DNA of 64,000 nt from Romanomermis culicivorax (Eukaryota; Nematoda; Enoplea; Mermithida; Mermithidae): contig CAWUHX010000160.1 in NCBI GenBank assembly GCA_963922205.1, forward strand, positions 434,001 through 498,000, written 5' to 3'. A program made the translations under genes and the position numbers. Of the stretch, positions 21,123 through 41,061 are shown piece after piece (the stretch's first letter is position 1; the number at the start of each line of letters is the position of its first letter). The notes beneath the pieces were generated by a model. The model was not told where the DNA came from. It did no database searches and saw nothing but the letters and a program-made list of their open reading frames with translations.

Positions 21123-22694
21123 TGATGGGTTATGTGCCTATTTCTTGAAAAAACTATCCAACTGTTTGGCTGACCCACTTTCTCATATCATCAAGGTTTC
21201 CTTCAGAACTGGAGCATTATCATCTATATGTGGAAAGCTGGTAATGTAATCCCAGTATACAAAAAGGTGACTCCTCAATCCTCATCAACTTCAAATTACC
21301 GAACAATTTCCCTTTGCTGTGTAGTTTGTAAAATCATGGAAAGCATCTCTAATTCTTCTATTATAGAATACCTCAATAGAAACTCTTTAACACCCTCTCA
21401 GTTTGGGTTTTTGCCAAAAAAGTCCTGTGAAACACAGTTGCTCAAATGCAAAAATACTTGGACCCAACTTATTGATTCAGGTTCCTCTATTGACTTGGTC
21501 TACATTGATTTTAAAAGAGCTTTTGATTCCGTCTCCCATAGTAAGCTTGTCCTAAAGTTAAAAAATTATGGCATCTCTGGTTTTCTTGAAAAATGGATCA
21601 ACTGGTTTCTTTCAAATCGCACTCAAAGGGTTTGCATTAACAACAAACTTTCCCTAGCGTCAGACGTAAGCAGTGGTGTTACACAAGGGAGTGTTTTAGG
21701 TCCAACTCTTTTCCTTTTATTTATAAATGACCTTTCAGATACACTAAAATCTGATGTTTACCTTTTTGCCGATGATGTCAAAATTTTCAACACCTCTACA
21801 CACTACAAAATTCTTCAAAATGATCTTGATCAAATTTTCAATTAATCCAAAACATGGCAACTCGAAATCTCTGCCGAAAAAAGCACTATTCTTTATATGG
21901 GGCATGCCAATCCAAAGTTTCCCTACAATTTAGGATTGTCTGCCATTCCTGGTGATAATCCATATGTCAGAGACTCGGGCGTACTTATGTCCCAAAACTT
22001 GAGTTTTAGAGATCACTTAATTTCAATTACTAAGAAAGCTTACAGCTTAAGTTCTTTGATAATTAGAGCATTCACATCCCATGATACATCTAACCTGGTG
22101 CGTTCTTTTACAATTTATGTCAGACCTCTATTGCAATATTGTTCAACCGTTTGGAATCTTTTCTATGCCTCAGACATAAATCTCATTCAAAGGGTTCAGA
22201 GAAGGTGTACCAAAAGAATATGTGGTTTTGGGTCCATCCTTTCATATGAAGAGCGTTTGGTGAAGTTATGCTTGAAAATACGTCGACTGCGCAGCGCACT
22301 ATGTATGATGTTTCAAATTATTAAGGGACAATCCTGTCTCGAAAAATTGGACTTTTTTATTAGCAAGAATTTTGAGTCTACCCGTCGTAAAAATGACCAC
22401 AAATTCCAAACTGGTAAAGCAAAAACGAATATTAGGCTATATGATTTCTCTAATAGATATATTATTATTTGGAATCAACTTCCAAATGAAATTCTCAGTT
22501 CTTCCAATTCACACACATTTAAAATGAAAATAGCCGAAATTGATTTCTCAGATTATCTTGGGGAATGCGTTAGCCTGTTACAGAAATGTAACCAGCGCTT
22601 CTTATTACTTGTCACTAAATCGTTTACTGTAGCGCTTACTCTCGACATTATATTCATATTTTTGATCTCTAATTTAGTCGTCCGAATCTTCTAA
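21123..22694 (+). pseudogene. Broken reverse transcriptase ORF of the LINE
   Basis: Carries RT signatures in order: YRTISL, DFKRAFDSVSHSKL (motif A), GVTQGSVLGPTLF (motif B) and LFADDVKIF (motif C with the FADD catalytic pair). A C-terminal region typical of CR1/Jockey ORF2 follows, including RRCTKRICG. The frame is broken by a one-base shift near 21225, just before WKAGNVIPVYKK, and by a TAA at 21843-21845. Another stop ends it at 22694. With two lesions and no endonuclease it cannot be an autonomous source copy. Confidence 0.88.
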
Positions 22695-22797
22695 AATTTA
22701 TCTTTCACATTCATTCATTATTTGCTCGTTCTCAACTAATTGTATTTTGTATTGTAATTTTGCGTTCGTTTCGACAGGTAATAAAATCTTTCATTCA

Positions 22798-23460
22798 TTT
22801 CATATTTAATGAAAATTCGCATTTTTTCCTTTCGAGAAAGATCAATATTACGTCAAGTCTCTAAGCTTTTTGATGCGATTATTTCTTCGCTAACGTAAAA
22901 TCAATTCAAAAGTTTTATGGAAATATCTTTCGGAAATTTATACTCTTCTTAATCATATATCTTCGACGATGTTCATGGGAGTTTACAAGAAAGTTACAGG
23001 TTTTAAAATTTTTCAAGTAAAATTTTAGAAATTACGACTTTTGAACACAAAATTCGAATCTAATTCTTGAAATAAATGTTCGGAAAATTGATTTTCCACC
23101 GTCGCAGAATGTCAATACACAAAAAAATCTCCGCGCTTGGCGCCGGAAAAATTAATATCTTTTTGGGTTCTCACTTGTCATCATAGAGGACTTGACCATC
23201 GATTTCTCATGTAATTCAAATTCATTATGCTATTGGATAGTTTGCTAGAAAATTTGTTCCAAAATACTTGTAGATTAGACATTAAACTAGAAAATTTCAA
23301 TTTTTCCCCAATTTTAATGAATTAACGGCTCTAAAAACACGAGAAGGCTTGAAAAAGGTCAAAAACACTTACATAAAGCGTCTGAGAGCATTTTTAAGCG
23401 ATGAAAACGATCTCGGGAAAATGGCGAAAAAAATTTTGACCCCTTTCCCCATTTGGGGAA
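22798..23460 (-). repeat. R2-family repeat, copy 2, second part
   Basis: Continues in reverse the R2 copy begun at 19790-20021: TTTAATGAAAATTCGC, ATATTACGTCAAGTCTCTAA, AATTCAAAAGTTTTATGG and CTTACATAAAGCGTCTGAGA, matching 7040-7570 read backwards. Confidence 0.7.
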
Positions 23461-25067
23461 AAGGCCCCGGGAAAAAAGGGCTGAGTTGGGGGAGGAGAGG
23501 ATCTCAACATTTATGTACTAAATCCGACAAAGTTGGAGGGAATTGTCCCCAGTGTTTTTTTTTGCACAAAACTTTTTGCCTGATTTGAGGAAAAACCCCA
23601 AAAAATATTTATTCATGAGGAAAAATCAATTTTTTTAGTTTCCTGGCTTAAAAATCGCTCAAAATCATTTCTGATGTGTTTTTGAACGTTTCTCATTAAC
23701 TTGCATTCTATTCCGCCAAAAAACCGACGTTTTTTTGACAAAAAGACTTGAGATAATGACCTGCTTGTAAATAAATGTTCAAGCGAGTTTACGTGAGCCA
23801 AGAGAATAATTCAACGGCATAAACTTTATTTCTTATATTTCTTTGACGACATTAAAACAACCTAATTTTGACATAAGTAAATCAAATACTAAACTTTGAT
23901 AAAAAGATAACAATGAAAAATAAAATTTTAAAACTGATTCTGAACAGTTGACAATCTGACATAAAGGTATGAACTTGACCACAGGGCTTTTTTTCTGCAA
24001 AGGCTGCAGTGTGCAACTTGACGAAAAATTTTGGTTGGACAGATAAATTTTTGTTTGTTCACTCTGAAATAAATAAATTAGCTTAATTTTATCGGAAAAA
24101 CTACTAAAAGCTAGTTTTCTTTTATTTCATTTGATTCGTGTCGGTTTTGGGCTTTTAAAACCAAATTTTCTGAGTTTTGAAGAGAAAATGAAAAGATTGG
24201 TATGAGTAACTTGTTCGGCGCCTGTCGCCGAAAATGTTTCTGGGATATTCATATTCTAGAACGCTGGAAAAAGAGCCTTTTTAACTTTTATTTCCTAGAC
24301 AGAATTATTAATTTTTCAGTGAATTCAATGAATTTTCAGTCGGGCAGACTGCAATTCAAAAACTAGAAAAGCAACCAAGAATTTGGATTCCTCAACCAGC
24401 AAGAATTCCCACATGGACTCAAAATGTGTTAATGACACAAATGACAAAATCTTTTTAAAGACCGCAAAAAGACTTTGGCAAAATAGCCTAGAAAAATCTT
24501 GCTTTTTGTCAAATTCTCAAAAAACGACACAGCGTCAAACATTTATCCATAATATATTGATAATTAAAAGCTATGAGCATTAGCCAGAATGACATTTTCT
24601 AACCACGGATTGGAAAAATATAGAAAAATTATTGAATAATTAAAATCCGGCGCAAAGCGCCGGAAAATTTCAACAATTTTCAATTTTATAACGCGTAAAA
24701 TCCACCTTCGAACAGAAAACCATCAAAAAAATTTTCCTCAACTCCAAAAAGAAATTCCTCAAAGATGGCCGATTGAGGAAAAAAACTGTGATTGTCCCCT
24801 TTCCATTTACACGTATATGAGCAGAAATGCGCGGCAAGAATTTTCTGGGGTGCCCTCTGAATTTTTATCGAGGGGACAGTGGCTAAACAGCCGCGTGGCT
24901 CATACCTGTAAGAGGTCCGATCAGTTGGGGGGATAAACACGAAATTTTGGGGGAGGGGGTCGAAAAAAGTCGAAATGTTTCCCAAAAAAGCCAAAAAAGG
25001 CACTTTTTTGCTAATTCTTCGAAGTCTGGGGGGTTGGGTTGGGTATATGGTTGGCCAAGTTGGGGGC
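23461..25067. other. Gene-free stretch with repeat fragments
   Basis: No exon recognised. Holds a GC hairpin (24646-24664), an imperfect one near 24219, a segment near 24350-24600 that recurs at 35930-36190 (AATTTGGATTCCTCAACCAG and ATAATTAAAAGCTATGAGCA), and G/C-tract sequence near 24820-25020. Confidence 0.5.
24646..24664. repeat. Dispersed GC palindrome
   Basis: TCCGGCGCAAAGCGCCGGA; perfect 8-bp stem with an AAA loop. Flanked by AT-rich DNA and followed by AAAATTT as in the other copies. Confidence 0.85.
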
Positions 25068-25830
25068 ATCGTTCTTTCCTCAAATAGGGTCTTTTGAGGA
25101 AAAAATTTCGGAATGAGGAAAAAAATTTTAGGAATGGTTCTTCTCATTGTGGAGATACCTGTACTTGGGGGGGCGGGGGGGACCCCCCAACTTGGCCAAC
25201 CCAGTATCCAAAATCATTTACCCCCCCCCCCCCTCCACCCCAACCCCCCTCCCAGTTGGGAAAAAATTAAAAAAATTTGCCAAAAAGTGTTTTTTGGCCT
25301 TTTTGGGGAAAAATTTCGACTTTTTCCTACCCCCCCCTCAACTGGTCGGAGGTCTTACAGGTATGATTGTGGAAAAAATTTTGGGGAATTCAAAACCGAA
25401 AAGATGCGTTTTGGTGGAGTTGAAAAGGTCAAAATCTCAAAATTTTCCGGCGTGCCGGTCGGATATCATAATAACTATTTTTTATCGTTAGCATATCTAC
25501 TTCGACTTACTAATTAATGCTCAACAGTTTCTATCAATCAAGTTGGCTGGTTTCATTTTCTGATCGTTAACAAGTCAATTATGTCGCCGAAAAATAGATT
25601 TTTCATCAATTCTCTGAATTTTTTCTCTCGATGCTTAGAATTTTTTAAACTTTTGCAACCTGAACTTTTGCGTTTATCGAAGATGGAAATTGAAGACATC
25701 ATTTTAGATTGCGATACTAGAACTTCTGTTCACGAATATCTGTTGGAGAGATTTATTTCCCAGCGTTTTAGAATATAAAAACCCGAAAATTTTAGGGGGG
25801 AATTCCTCCCTTCCCCCCTCTAAATACGAG
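25068..25830 (+). repeat. R1-family repeat with C-tract insertion
   Basis: Starts near CGTTCTTTCCTCAAATAGGG and includes GGAATTCAAAACCGAAAAG, TTAGCATATCTACTTCGACT, GTCGCCGAAAAATAGATTTT and CGTTTTAGAATATAAAAACC. A C-rich segment with long C and G homopolymers (25160-25350) interrupts it. Same layout as 6350-6890. Confidence 0.7.
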
Positions 25831-25868
25831 CCTGGGCGCGGCTGCCAAGCGCAAACATACCTTTGTTT

Positions 25869-26190
25869 TTTTGTGCCAAAATGGTTTTTGGCACAAAAAA
25901 ATTTGGAATGGCACAAAAAATTTTGAGCGTTTGTGCCTATTGGCACAAAATTTTTGGCTGGTCAAACACTAAATTTCCTTGATTTTGAGATACTTTATTG
26001 GCTGAAAATGCAAAAAAATTTTCGGCGCTTTGGACACGATTTTTACAAAAAATTAATGCGTTAAACGTTAACTTTTTATCAAAGCTTTGGCCTAAAACTC
26101 TTTTCGCAGTTTTTAATGTGTTTCTAGCAGAAAATAATTTTTTGTGCCATTGGCACAAATTTTTCTAGGTTCTTGTGCCAATTGGCACAA
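25869..26190. repeat. Cluster of TTGTGCC palindromes
   Basis: Four inverted repeats of one word: a longer hairpin near 25869-25898, TTGTGCCTATTGGCACAA at 25931-25948, TTGTGCCATTGGCACAA at 26142-26158, and the perfect 18-bp palindrome TTGTGCCAATTGGCACAA at 26173-26190. They lie downstream of the FEM1 gene. Confidence 0.8.
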
Positions 26191-26921
26191 ATGTCCGCGG
26201 ACAAAAAAAGGCTGCCTCTCTTTGGCTAAACAGCCTAGCCGCCAGTTTGGTCGACAACAGTAAAAATGTATAGGTCGAGTAATAGTTGTTGAGCGAACAT
26301 ACTTGCGGATACAGATCGTCAACAAACGGTTTCCACGTCGACTCCTCGGATTTGTTCATGTCTGCATATTGAAAATCGCGATTGACTCGTATGTATGTGA
26401 TCAGGAAGATATCGTCGTTATGTATATCTTATATTGTTTATTAGACATATTTTGACACTTTAGTCGGTTTTTCTATAAAATGCTTCTAAATAGAAAAGTG
26501 ACACAGATATAGCCTCCGTTCAGTCGGAGCAACTCTGGCCCTCAAGTTCCGTGTGCTGTTAGTAGTGATAGAGCTCTGTCAAATGGCAGATACATCTACT
26601 CCAAAAAGGAAACAAATTCATACATTTTCTACAAAAGTACAATAATAACATTATACGCACACGTATACAACGATTCCGAGCTCCTGGTCAAAATTACATC
26701 AATTGAAAATATAGCAAAAATATTCTACTCAACCTCCACGAAATGTGCAAATTACGACCAAACCTAATCGAAAAAACAAGATATATCTCAAAAATGATTC
26801 TTTCCAATCTCCTTATATGAAAAATGAGTATTCCACAGCAAAAGACTATAATTTTTAGCACTATTGTTAGTCAAAGTATGTTTCCATAAAATTGTCGCAC
26901 GAGAGTCGAAATTACTTCTTC

Positions 26922-26927
26922 TTTATT
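26922..26927 (-). terminator. Poly(A) signal AATAAA of the FEM1 gene
   Basis: AATAAA on the minus strand, about 16 nt after the stop codon. Confidence 0.6.
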
Positions 26928-26942
26928 TCCCGTTGAACAAAT

Positions 26943-35396
<8,454 letters not shown>

Positions 35397-38300
35397 GGAA
35401 ATAACCGATAAGATTTTCACATATACGAAGCGCCGTCGCCCCGGAGGTTATGTAATTCTCACTAAGCCAAATAATTATACGAATCTTTCAATTATGGCCC
35501 TAGAATATTAAATTCTTCACTTAGAGATTTCCGATTTTATAGAAACAAGGAGCTGTTACGAACAATGAATAATAATTATTACCATCTGGAAAAAAACTAA
35601 AACATATTCCAAGGAGAACCGAGACTTAATTTTGGGGTACGGGTTAAGAGTATTACGCGAAGTGCCGAAAGATTTTGAGGTTTTGATCTTTTAAATTTAA
35701 CAGAATGCATCTTTCAGACTTCGAACCCCCAAAAGCTTTTTCCTATTTGGCGAAAGAGCCCAATTTTTTTCGCCAAAAAACTGATTCAACGAAAAAAACA
35801 GTGTCCCTAGCCCATACTTGTCAGAGGTCCAGTTCATTTGGGGGGAGTTAAAAAAATTTTGGGGCGGGGTTCCCAAAAGTGAATAGAGTGTGTTAAAGTA
35901 AATTAAATGAAATTTTAGTCGGACAATCTATACATTTCAAAGACTAGGCAAGTAACCAAGAATTTGGATTCTTCAACCAGCAAGAATTTCTACTTAGAGT
36001 CAATCTACTTTATTCACACAAAAGTCAAAATTTGTTTAAAGATCGCAAAAAAAGATTTTGGGAAAATATCCCAGTCGAATTAGTCAAAAAACAACACAAG
36101 ATCCATAATATGTTGATAATTAAAAGCTATAAAGCATTAGCCCGAATGACATTTTCTGACCGCGCACTAGAACAATATTGAAAAACTATATATAAATGAA
36201 CAGCAATCCGACGCGGTGCGCCTGAAAACGTTTAGTAATTTTATAACGCATAAAAATGAACAAGTAACCCTAAACCCAATCAGAACAGGTAACCCTGAAC
36301 CCAATCAGAAGGGCAATCAGGCTTTCAGTTGCACTGTGCATTTGACAGAAAAAATTTGATCGCACAGCCCGAACTTTGGTTGCTGTGAGCAAAAAAAACC
36401 TGCTACTGACCACCTTGGGAACACTGTTTTTTACTCAAAGATTTTTTCCACATGAGAGCCATAAATATGCGTGCATACCTAATCATTCTAATGTTTTCGG
36501 AGTGAATCAATTGCAAAAATTAGGAAAAAATAGTAGTCATGAGTCATGACGGTCATATTGTGTTGATGAACGACAATATTAGTGTTTTACAACAGTTGGA
36601 AGCATATTAATGATCCATTTCTCAAAAATTCATCTGCTACTGACATTTCCGTGATTCTGATTATATAGTTATCGCATTTTAATTATTTCAAGGCTGGAAA
36701 ACGAATCTTCATAACAATTAGAAACAAATGGAAATCAAACTAATGAACAGTAATATTTCTCTTATTCCGGCGCGCAGCGTTGAAAAATTTTCAAGTTTGT
36801 ATTCAAAAACGCTGGAAAATGAATGTTCGTAACATATTCCTGGATAGAAGTTCTAAATTTATGGTCTAAGAATGAAGTTTTTATCGTTTTTTAGTGTGGA
36901 TTGCGAAAGTTCAAGTTTCAAAACGTTTGGACACTGCACTAATTTACATAAAAATCGTGTATACATTATTTTTATCCAACCATATTAGTGAGATAAGAAA
37001 AACTGACAAAGAAGACGATTTACGCAATTCAAAAAAATTGAATGCTGCGAGAAATAAAATATATCTATAGAATTTGTCAGGACGTTTATTATTTTTCTTT
37101 AATTTTTGGCTACGAATTTTTTTTCAACAACGATGTAAATATTGAATTAAGGATGCCTAAGTATATTTGCTTTCTCCTGAAGAAAACTAAGTCGAAGGTT
37201 GAGCATAACCGCATTCAGGATTTTTACAAAAATAGGGGGAGAATTATTCAAATTTTTTTTAGAATTTACTGAATAAAAGGAAAATCATTTTTGCATTAAA
37301 GATGACTTATTTTGAATGTAATATAATAAATTAATTCGTAGTACAATAATTTAATTTGGGAATTGTGATGTATATAGGTACAATGATATTGCTGAAAATT
37401 TTGCTCTAAAATTTAAAAGTTAAGTTTATCAATCTAACCAGAGCACCCCATGGGGGGTAGTACCCCGGTCTTAGATTTGGAAACTCATTTACTATCCCCG
37501 TAACAGCTCACTATTGAAAATAATTTTTTTGGTAAAAATTCTGGTGGACCTCATCCTCAGTAGGTTACAGTAATTCGAGAAAAATTGTGTGCTTGAGAGG
37601 AATTATACTCACTGGTCTTTTTGACACATTTACTGAGCAGATGATAATGGGAAACGATGCAACTTCTGTGCCAGATAGCGATTTTTAGGAAGGGATATCA
37701 GCACATCAATATATACTACTACTTGTAGGAAATCATTATATACATATATAATTGGGAAATCAAATAATGAGTTATGTGTATGTGATTTATCAAAAAATCG
37801 CACCTTGGGAAGAAAAACATTATGTTCTTAAAATTCTCCCTTTTCATCCTCTCCTTTCCTTTTTCCCGCTTCTGCGTTGGGTCTTCTGTGCGCATATGGT
37901 TACCCAAGCTGTGGCATACTTTCCTGCTATGAGTTGAGACATGCGAGGTCCGTTGACGCGGATCAGGAGCGGTACCTGATTCGAAACTCGTGCTTCATAA
38001 TCTAATGGGACTAAAGCCACATTGGGCATGAGCACTTTCAATTGGAAGCACTGTTAAAACCCTTATCAGTGATGGAATAAGCTCATACTCCTGAAGACGC
38101 TGGTTCAAATAATGTTTCTAAAAGTATGTTGTGCCCGATTCTTGAAATGTGTAGGAATCAGTTGATCCGACAATCTTCAAAGTCTGACTATTCTCTGCGT
38201 ATAATTAGTACATTCAAGTTTCATGATTGGGAGCTGGAAAATGGAGGTGAAATAGTAAACGGGTTTTGACCGTAGAAAGCAAAAAATAGGGGCATTATTC

Positions 38301-38706
38301 ATTTTTGTATTGTCAGTCAGAATTGTTTTGTGGTAAAAGTAGTACACCACCCCCCTCCTCCGCAAAAAAATTGAGAACAAAAAAAGGTCACGGTATTTCA
38401 AGTACTATCCTTACAACTTATGATTTTACTCCTACCTAAATTTTTGACCTCTGAATCTAACATTTATGATATCAGTTTAATCGCATACGGCGTGTATTTT
38501 GAAAAAACCTTCAAAAATGTGAAAAAAATTAGGGCGGAATCCCCCTTCTTCCCCTTTAAATACGGGCCTGGAGTTGAATAAATTTTCGGTCGAAAAATTG
38601 TGCCAACAGTGTCAATTTTTCTGTTTGAATCAAACACCAAAAATTGAAATTTCAGTTCTCCCAATACTATCGAATGAACAGACGGAGTTACAAATTTCGG
38701 ATAAAT
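35397..38706. other. Intergenic region upstream of FEM1
   Basis: No exon recognised. Includes a segment at 35930-36190 repeated from 24350-24600, imperfect GC palindromes near 36204 and 36770, a doubled 27-bp unit at about 36256-36312, and a GAGCACCCCATGGGGGGTAG segment near 37440 also seen near 4703. The FEM1 promoter should lie just above 35396 but shows no clear core element. Confidence 0.5.
36256..36312 (+). repeat. Short tandem duplication (about 27-bp unit, two copies)
   Basis: AAGTAACCCTAAACCCAATC followed by AGAACAGGTAACCCTGAACC and the same ending. Two imperfect copies. Confidence 0.6.
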
Positions 38707-38708
38707 TA

Positions 38709-39194
38709 CGGATGGCGGTGGCCACGCCGAAATTTCTCTGACGCCAGTTTTTGGGGGTTTTCATGATGAAGGCAAGAAAGAACAAGCGAAATTATACATG
38801 AGAAAAGCGCCAAAGCGAAGTTATGGGAAAAAATTTGCATAATTATTATGCAGTGTGACACCGCCGTAGGGGTGGCCACTGCCATAACTAGCAAGTAGAC
38901 ATTAATTTTTCCTTCAAAATTTTCCATAGGCTTAGGCTTAGGGTACAGCAGTTGCGCCCGAAGGGCGCAGCGCTGTTGAGGCTCTTCCAAATAAAGTTGT
39001 TTAGTTGAGATAGTATAAGGGTCTTAAAGGAATTCTCCCTAATTTTGACACTGCATAATAATTATGCAAATTTTTTCCCATAACTTCGCTTTGGCGCTTT
39101 ACCCATACATAATTTTGCTTGTTCTTTCCTGCCTTCATCATGAAAACCCCCAAAAACCGGCGTCAGAGAAATTTCGGCGTGACCACCGTCATCT
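38709..39194. repeat. Fold-back element with about 150-bp near-identical arms
   Basis: Left arm 38709-38858, right arm 39045-39194, spacer about 186 bp. The arms share ACGCCGAAATTTCTCTGACG, TTTTGGGGGTTTTCATGATG, AAAGCGCCAAAGCGAAGTTA and GCATAATTATTATGCAGTGT. Few mismatches, so probably recent. The loop contains TAGGCTTAGGCTTAGGG. No coding frame. Confidence 0.85.
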
Positions 39195-39324
39195 GTAAAA
39201 ACTCCCAAATTTCTATTCATTCATCAGTCATTGGTGACTTAAAATTTTTTCGCGATAATTCAAACAAACAACGATTCGAATAGAATTCGCATGCGTTCGC
39301 GGCAAATAAAAAGTATACTTACGC

Positions 39325-40110
39325 ACACTTTTTTCCACGAAGTTTTTTTCCACAAATGTGGAAAGTGGTCAAATTTTTTTTCCACATCTGGTAAATTTTT
39401 TTAAAAGCCAAGTTTTCGTCTTGAAATCCTCGTTTTTTCGCTTGAAAATGCTCATAAACGCTTCATTTAAGTGTTTTTGAGCTTTTTAAAGCATCCTGAT
39501 AATCATTCGGAACAATTTCGAAAAATTAGATTTAAATTTTGTGTTCATAAATCCCAATTTCTATAAATTGATCATTCGAAAATTTTAGAGCCATTAATTT
39601 GTTCGTAACCTTTCATTAATTTGGCCGAAAAGCTATGAGTCAGGAAGCGTATAAATTTTCCAAAAATACTTCCATGACGCTTTTGAATTGAATTCACCTT
39701 AAGAAAGAAACAAACGCTTCAAAAAGCTTAGAAAGTTGACGTGTTGATCTTCCTCAAAAGATAAATGGAGGAAAAAATGTGGATCTTCATTAAGTATAAA
39801 GATATAATATTCCAGATTGTCAATTAAACATGAAATAATACGTTTAAGATGATGAAAACTATTAAAGATTAATTAGTAACTGAAGGTAGACGTGCTAAAA
39901 GCCGCGTCTGAGCTTGGTAAGAAATAATTATGATTTTTAAAGTTAATTTGAGAAAAAATTTTTGAGATTTCGACCTCCTAAAATGCACCAAAATGCACCT
40001 TTTCAACATGAAAATCCCAAGTTTTTTTCCACATTTGTGGAAAGATCTCAAAAATCTTTTCCACATTCCAGATTTTTTTCCACATTAGTGCAAATGTGGA
40101 AAAAACAGTG
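39325..40110 (+). repeat. R2-family repeat, copy 3, full length
   Basis: Starts CACTTTTTTCCACGAAG and ends AAATGTGGAAAAAACAGTG, so both ends can be read as an inverted pair. Inner order is the same as 7030-7862. Immediately followed by an inverted R1 element. Confidence 0.75.
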
Positions 40111-40111
40111 C

Positions 40112-40662
40112 ATAGGCGCGGCGCAAAGCGCCGAGAAAATTTTCGGGTTTTTATATTCTAAAACGCTGAAAAATAAATCTCTCCAACAAAAAATTCGTGA
40201 ACAAAAGTTTTGAAATCGCAGTCTAGAATGATGTCTTCAATTTCCACCTTCAGGAAACGCAAAAGTTCAGATTGAAAACGTTTAAAAAATTCCAATCATC
40301 GAGAGAAAAAATTGAGAGAATCGCTGAAAAATCTCTATTTTCGGCGACATAATTGATTGTAAACGATTAGAAAATGAAACGAGCTACTTGACTGATAGAA
40401 ACTGTTGAGCATTAACTAAGTCGAAGTAGATATGCTAACGGCCGCGCCTGATAGAATATAGTTATCATTTATACCCATGACCGTCGCGAAGCGCCAGAAA
40501 ATTTTGAGATTTTGACCTTTTAAAGTCCACCAATACGTATCATTTCGGTTTAGAGTTCCCCAAGATTTTTTCCACAATGAGAACCATAATTTTTTTCCTC
40601 ATTTCGAAATTTTTTCCCTCAAAAAAAGACCCCATTTGAGGAAAAAAAACGGTGGAAACTGG
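40112..40662 (-). repeat. R1-family repeat, inverted, abutting R2
   Basis: Contains an imperfect GC palindrome (GGCGCAAAGCGCC near 40120), TTTTTATATTCTAAAACGCT, AATCTCTCCAACAAAAAATT, GAAGTAGATATGCTAACGGC and the terminal CCCATTTGAGGAAAAAAAAC. Reverse of 6350-6890. Confidence 0.7.
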
Positions 40663-40986
40663 AAAGTGGAACACTTATAAGCTACAGTAAGAATATGTCA
40701 CATGGCAGTTTTTTGCGTTCAAATACGCACTTGGTTAGTGTAACTGAATGACGACAAATAATATGCGCACATACTTTCTACCTCATTCTTCGCAACTAAT
40801 TAAACCAGAAATAGTTTGGCATTTCACATTTTAAACTTTCTGCAGTCAAATCGCTTATCGGAAGCAGTACTTGTGATCAGCACATGAGAGAGAAGACGAA
40901 GCAAAAAATGAAAGTACACCAAGCAGCAAAAGTATTTAATGATCAATTTCCGATTCGATTATCATTCTAAAGCATTTCTACAAAAA

Positions 40987-40992
40987 TTTATT
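40987..40992 (-). terminator. Poly(A) signal AATAAA of the GPCR gene
   Basis: AATAAA on the minus strand, 70 nt after the stop codon. Confidence 0.5.
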
Positions 40993-41061
40993 TCAATCAA
41001 TCGGACAAGTATAACAACAAGGCAGTGCGGATATGAAAATAAAAATATAAAAAAACGTATT

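Larger units (their letters stand above)
20022..22797 (+). mobile_element. CR1/Jockey-like LINE, 5'-truncated, interrupted by R4
   Basis: Non-LTR retrotransposon remnant. The 5' piece (20022-20046) reads into GPDG, reverse transcriptase motif 1. After the R4 insertion (20047-21122) the sequence resumes as DGLCAYFLKKLSN. The 3' end is CAGGTAATAAAATCTTTCAT with an ATTC-like tail, matching the fragment at 18240-18722. The endonuclease half is missing through 5' truncation. Insertion was into an R2 element whose two halves flank it. Confidence 0.85.

Noticed and set aside
24686..25517. Several open frames in C- and G-tract DNA
   Set aside because: Frames kept open by low-complexity runs inside R1 and related repeats.
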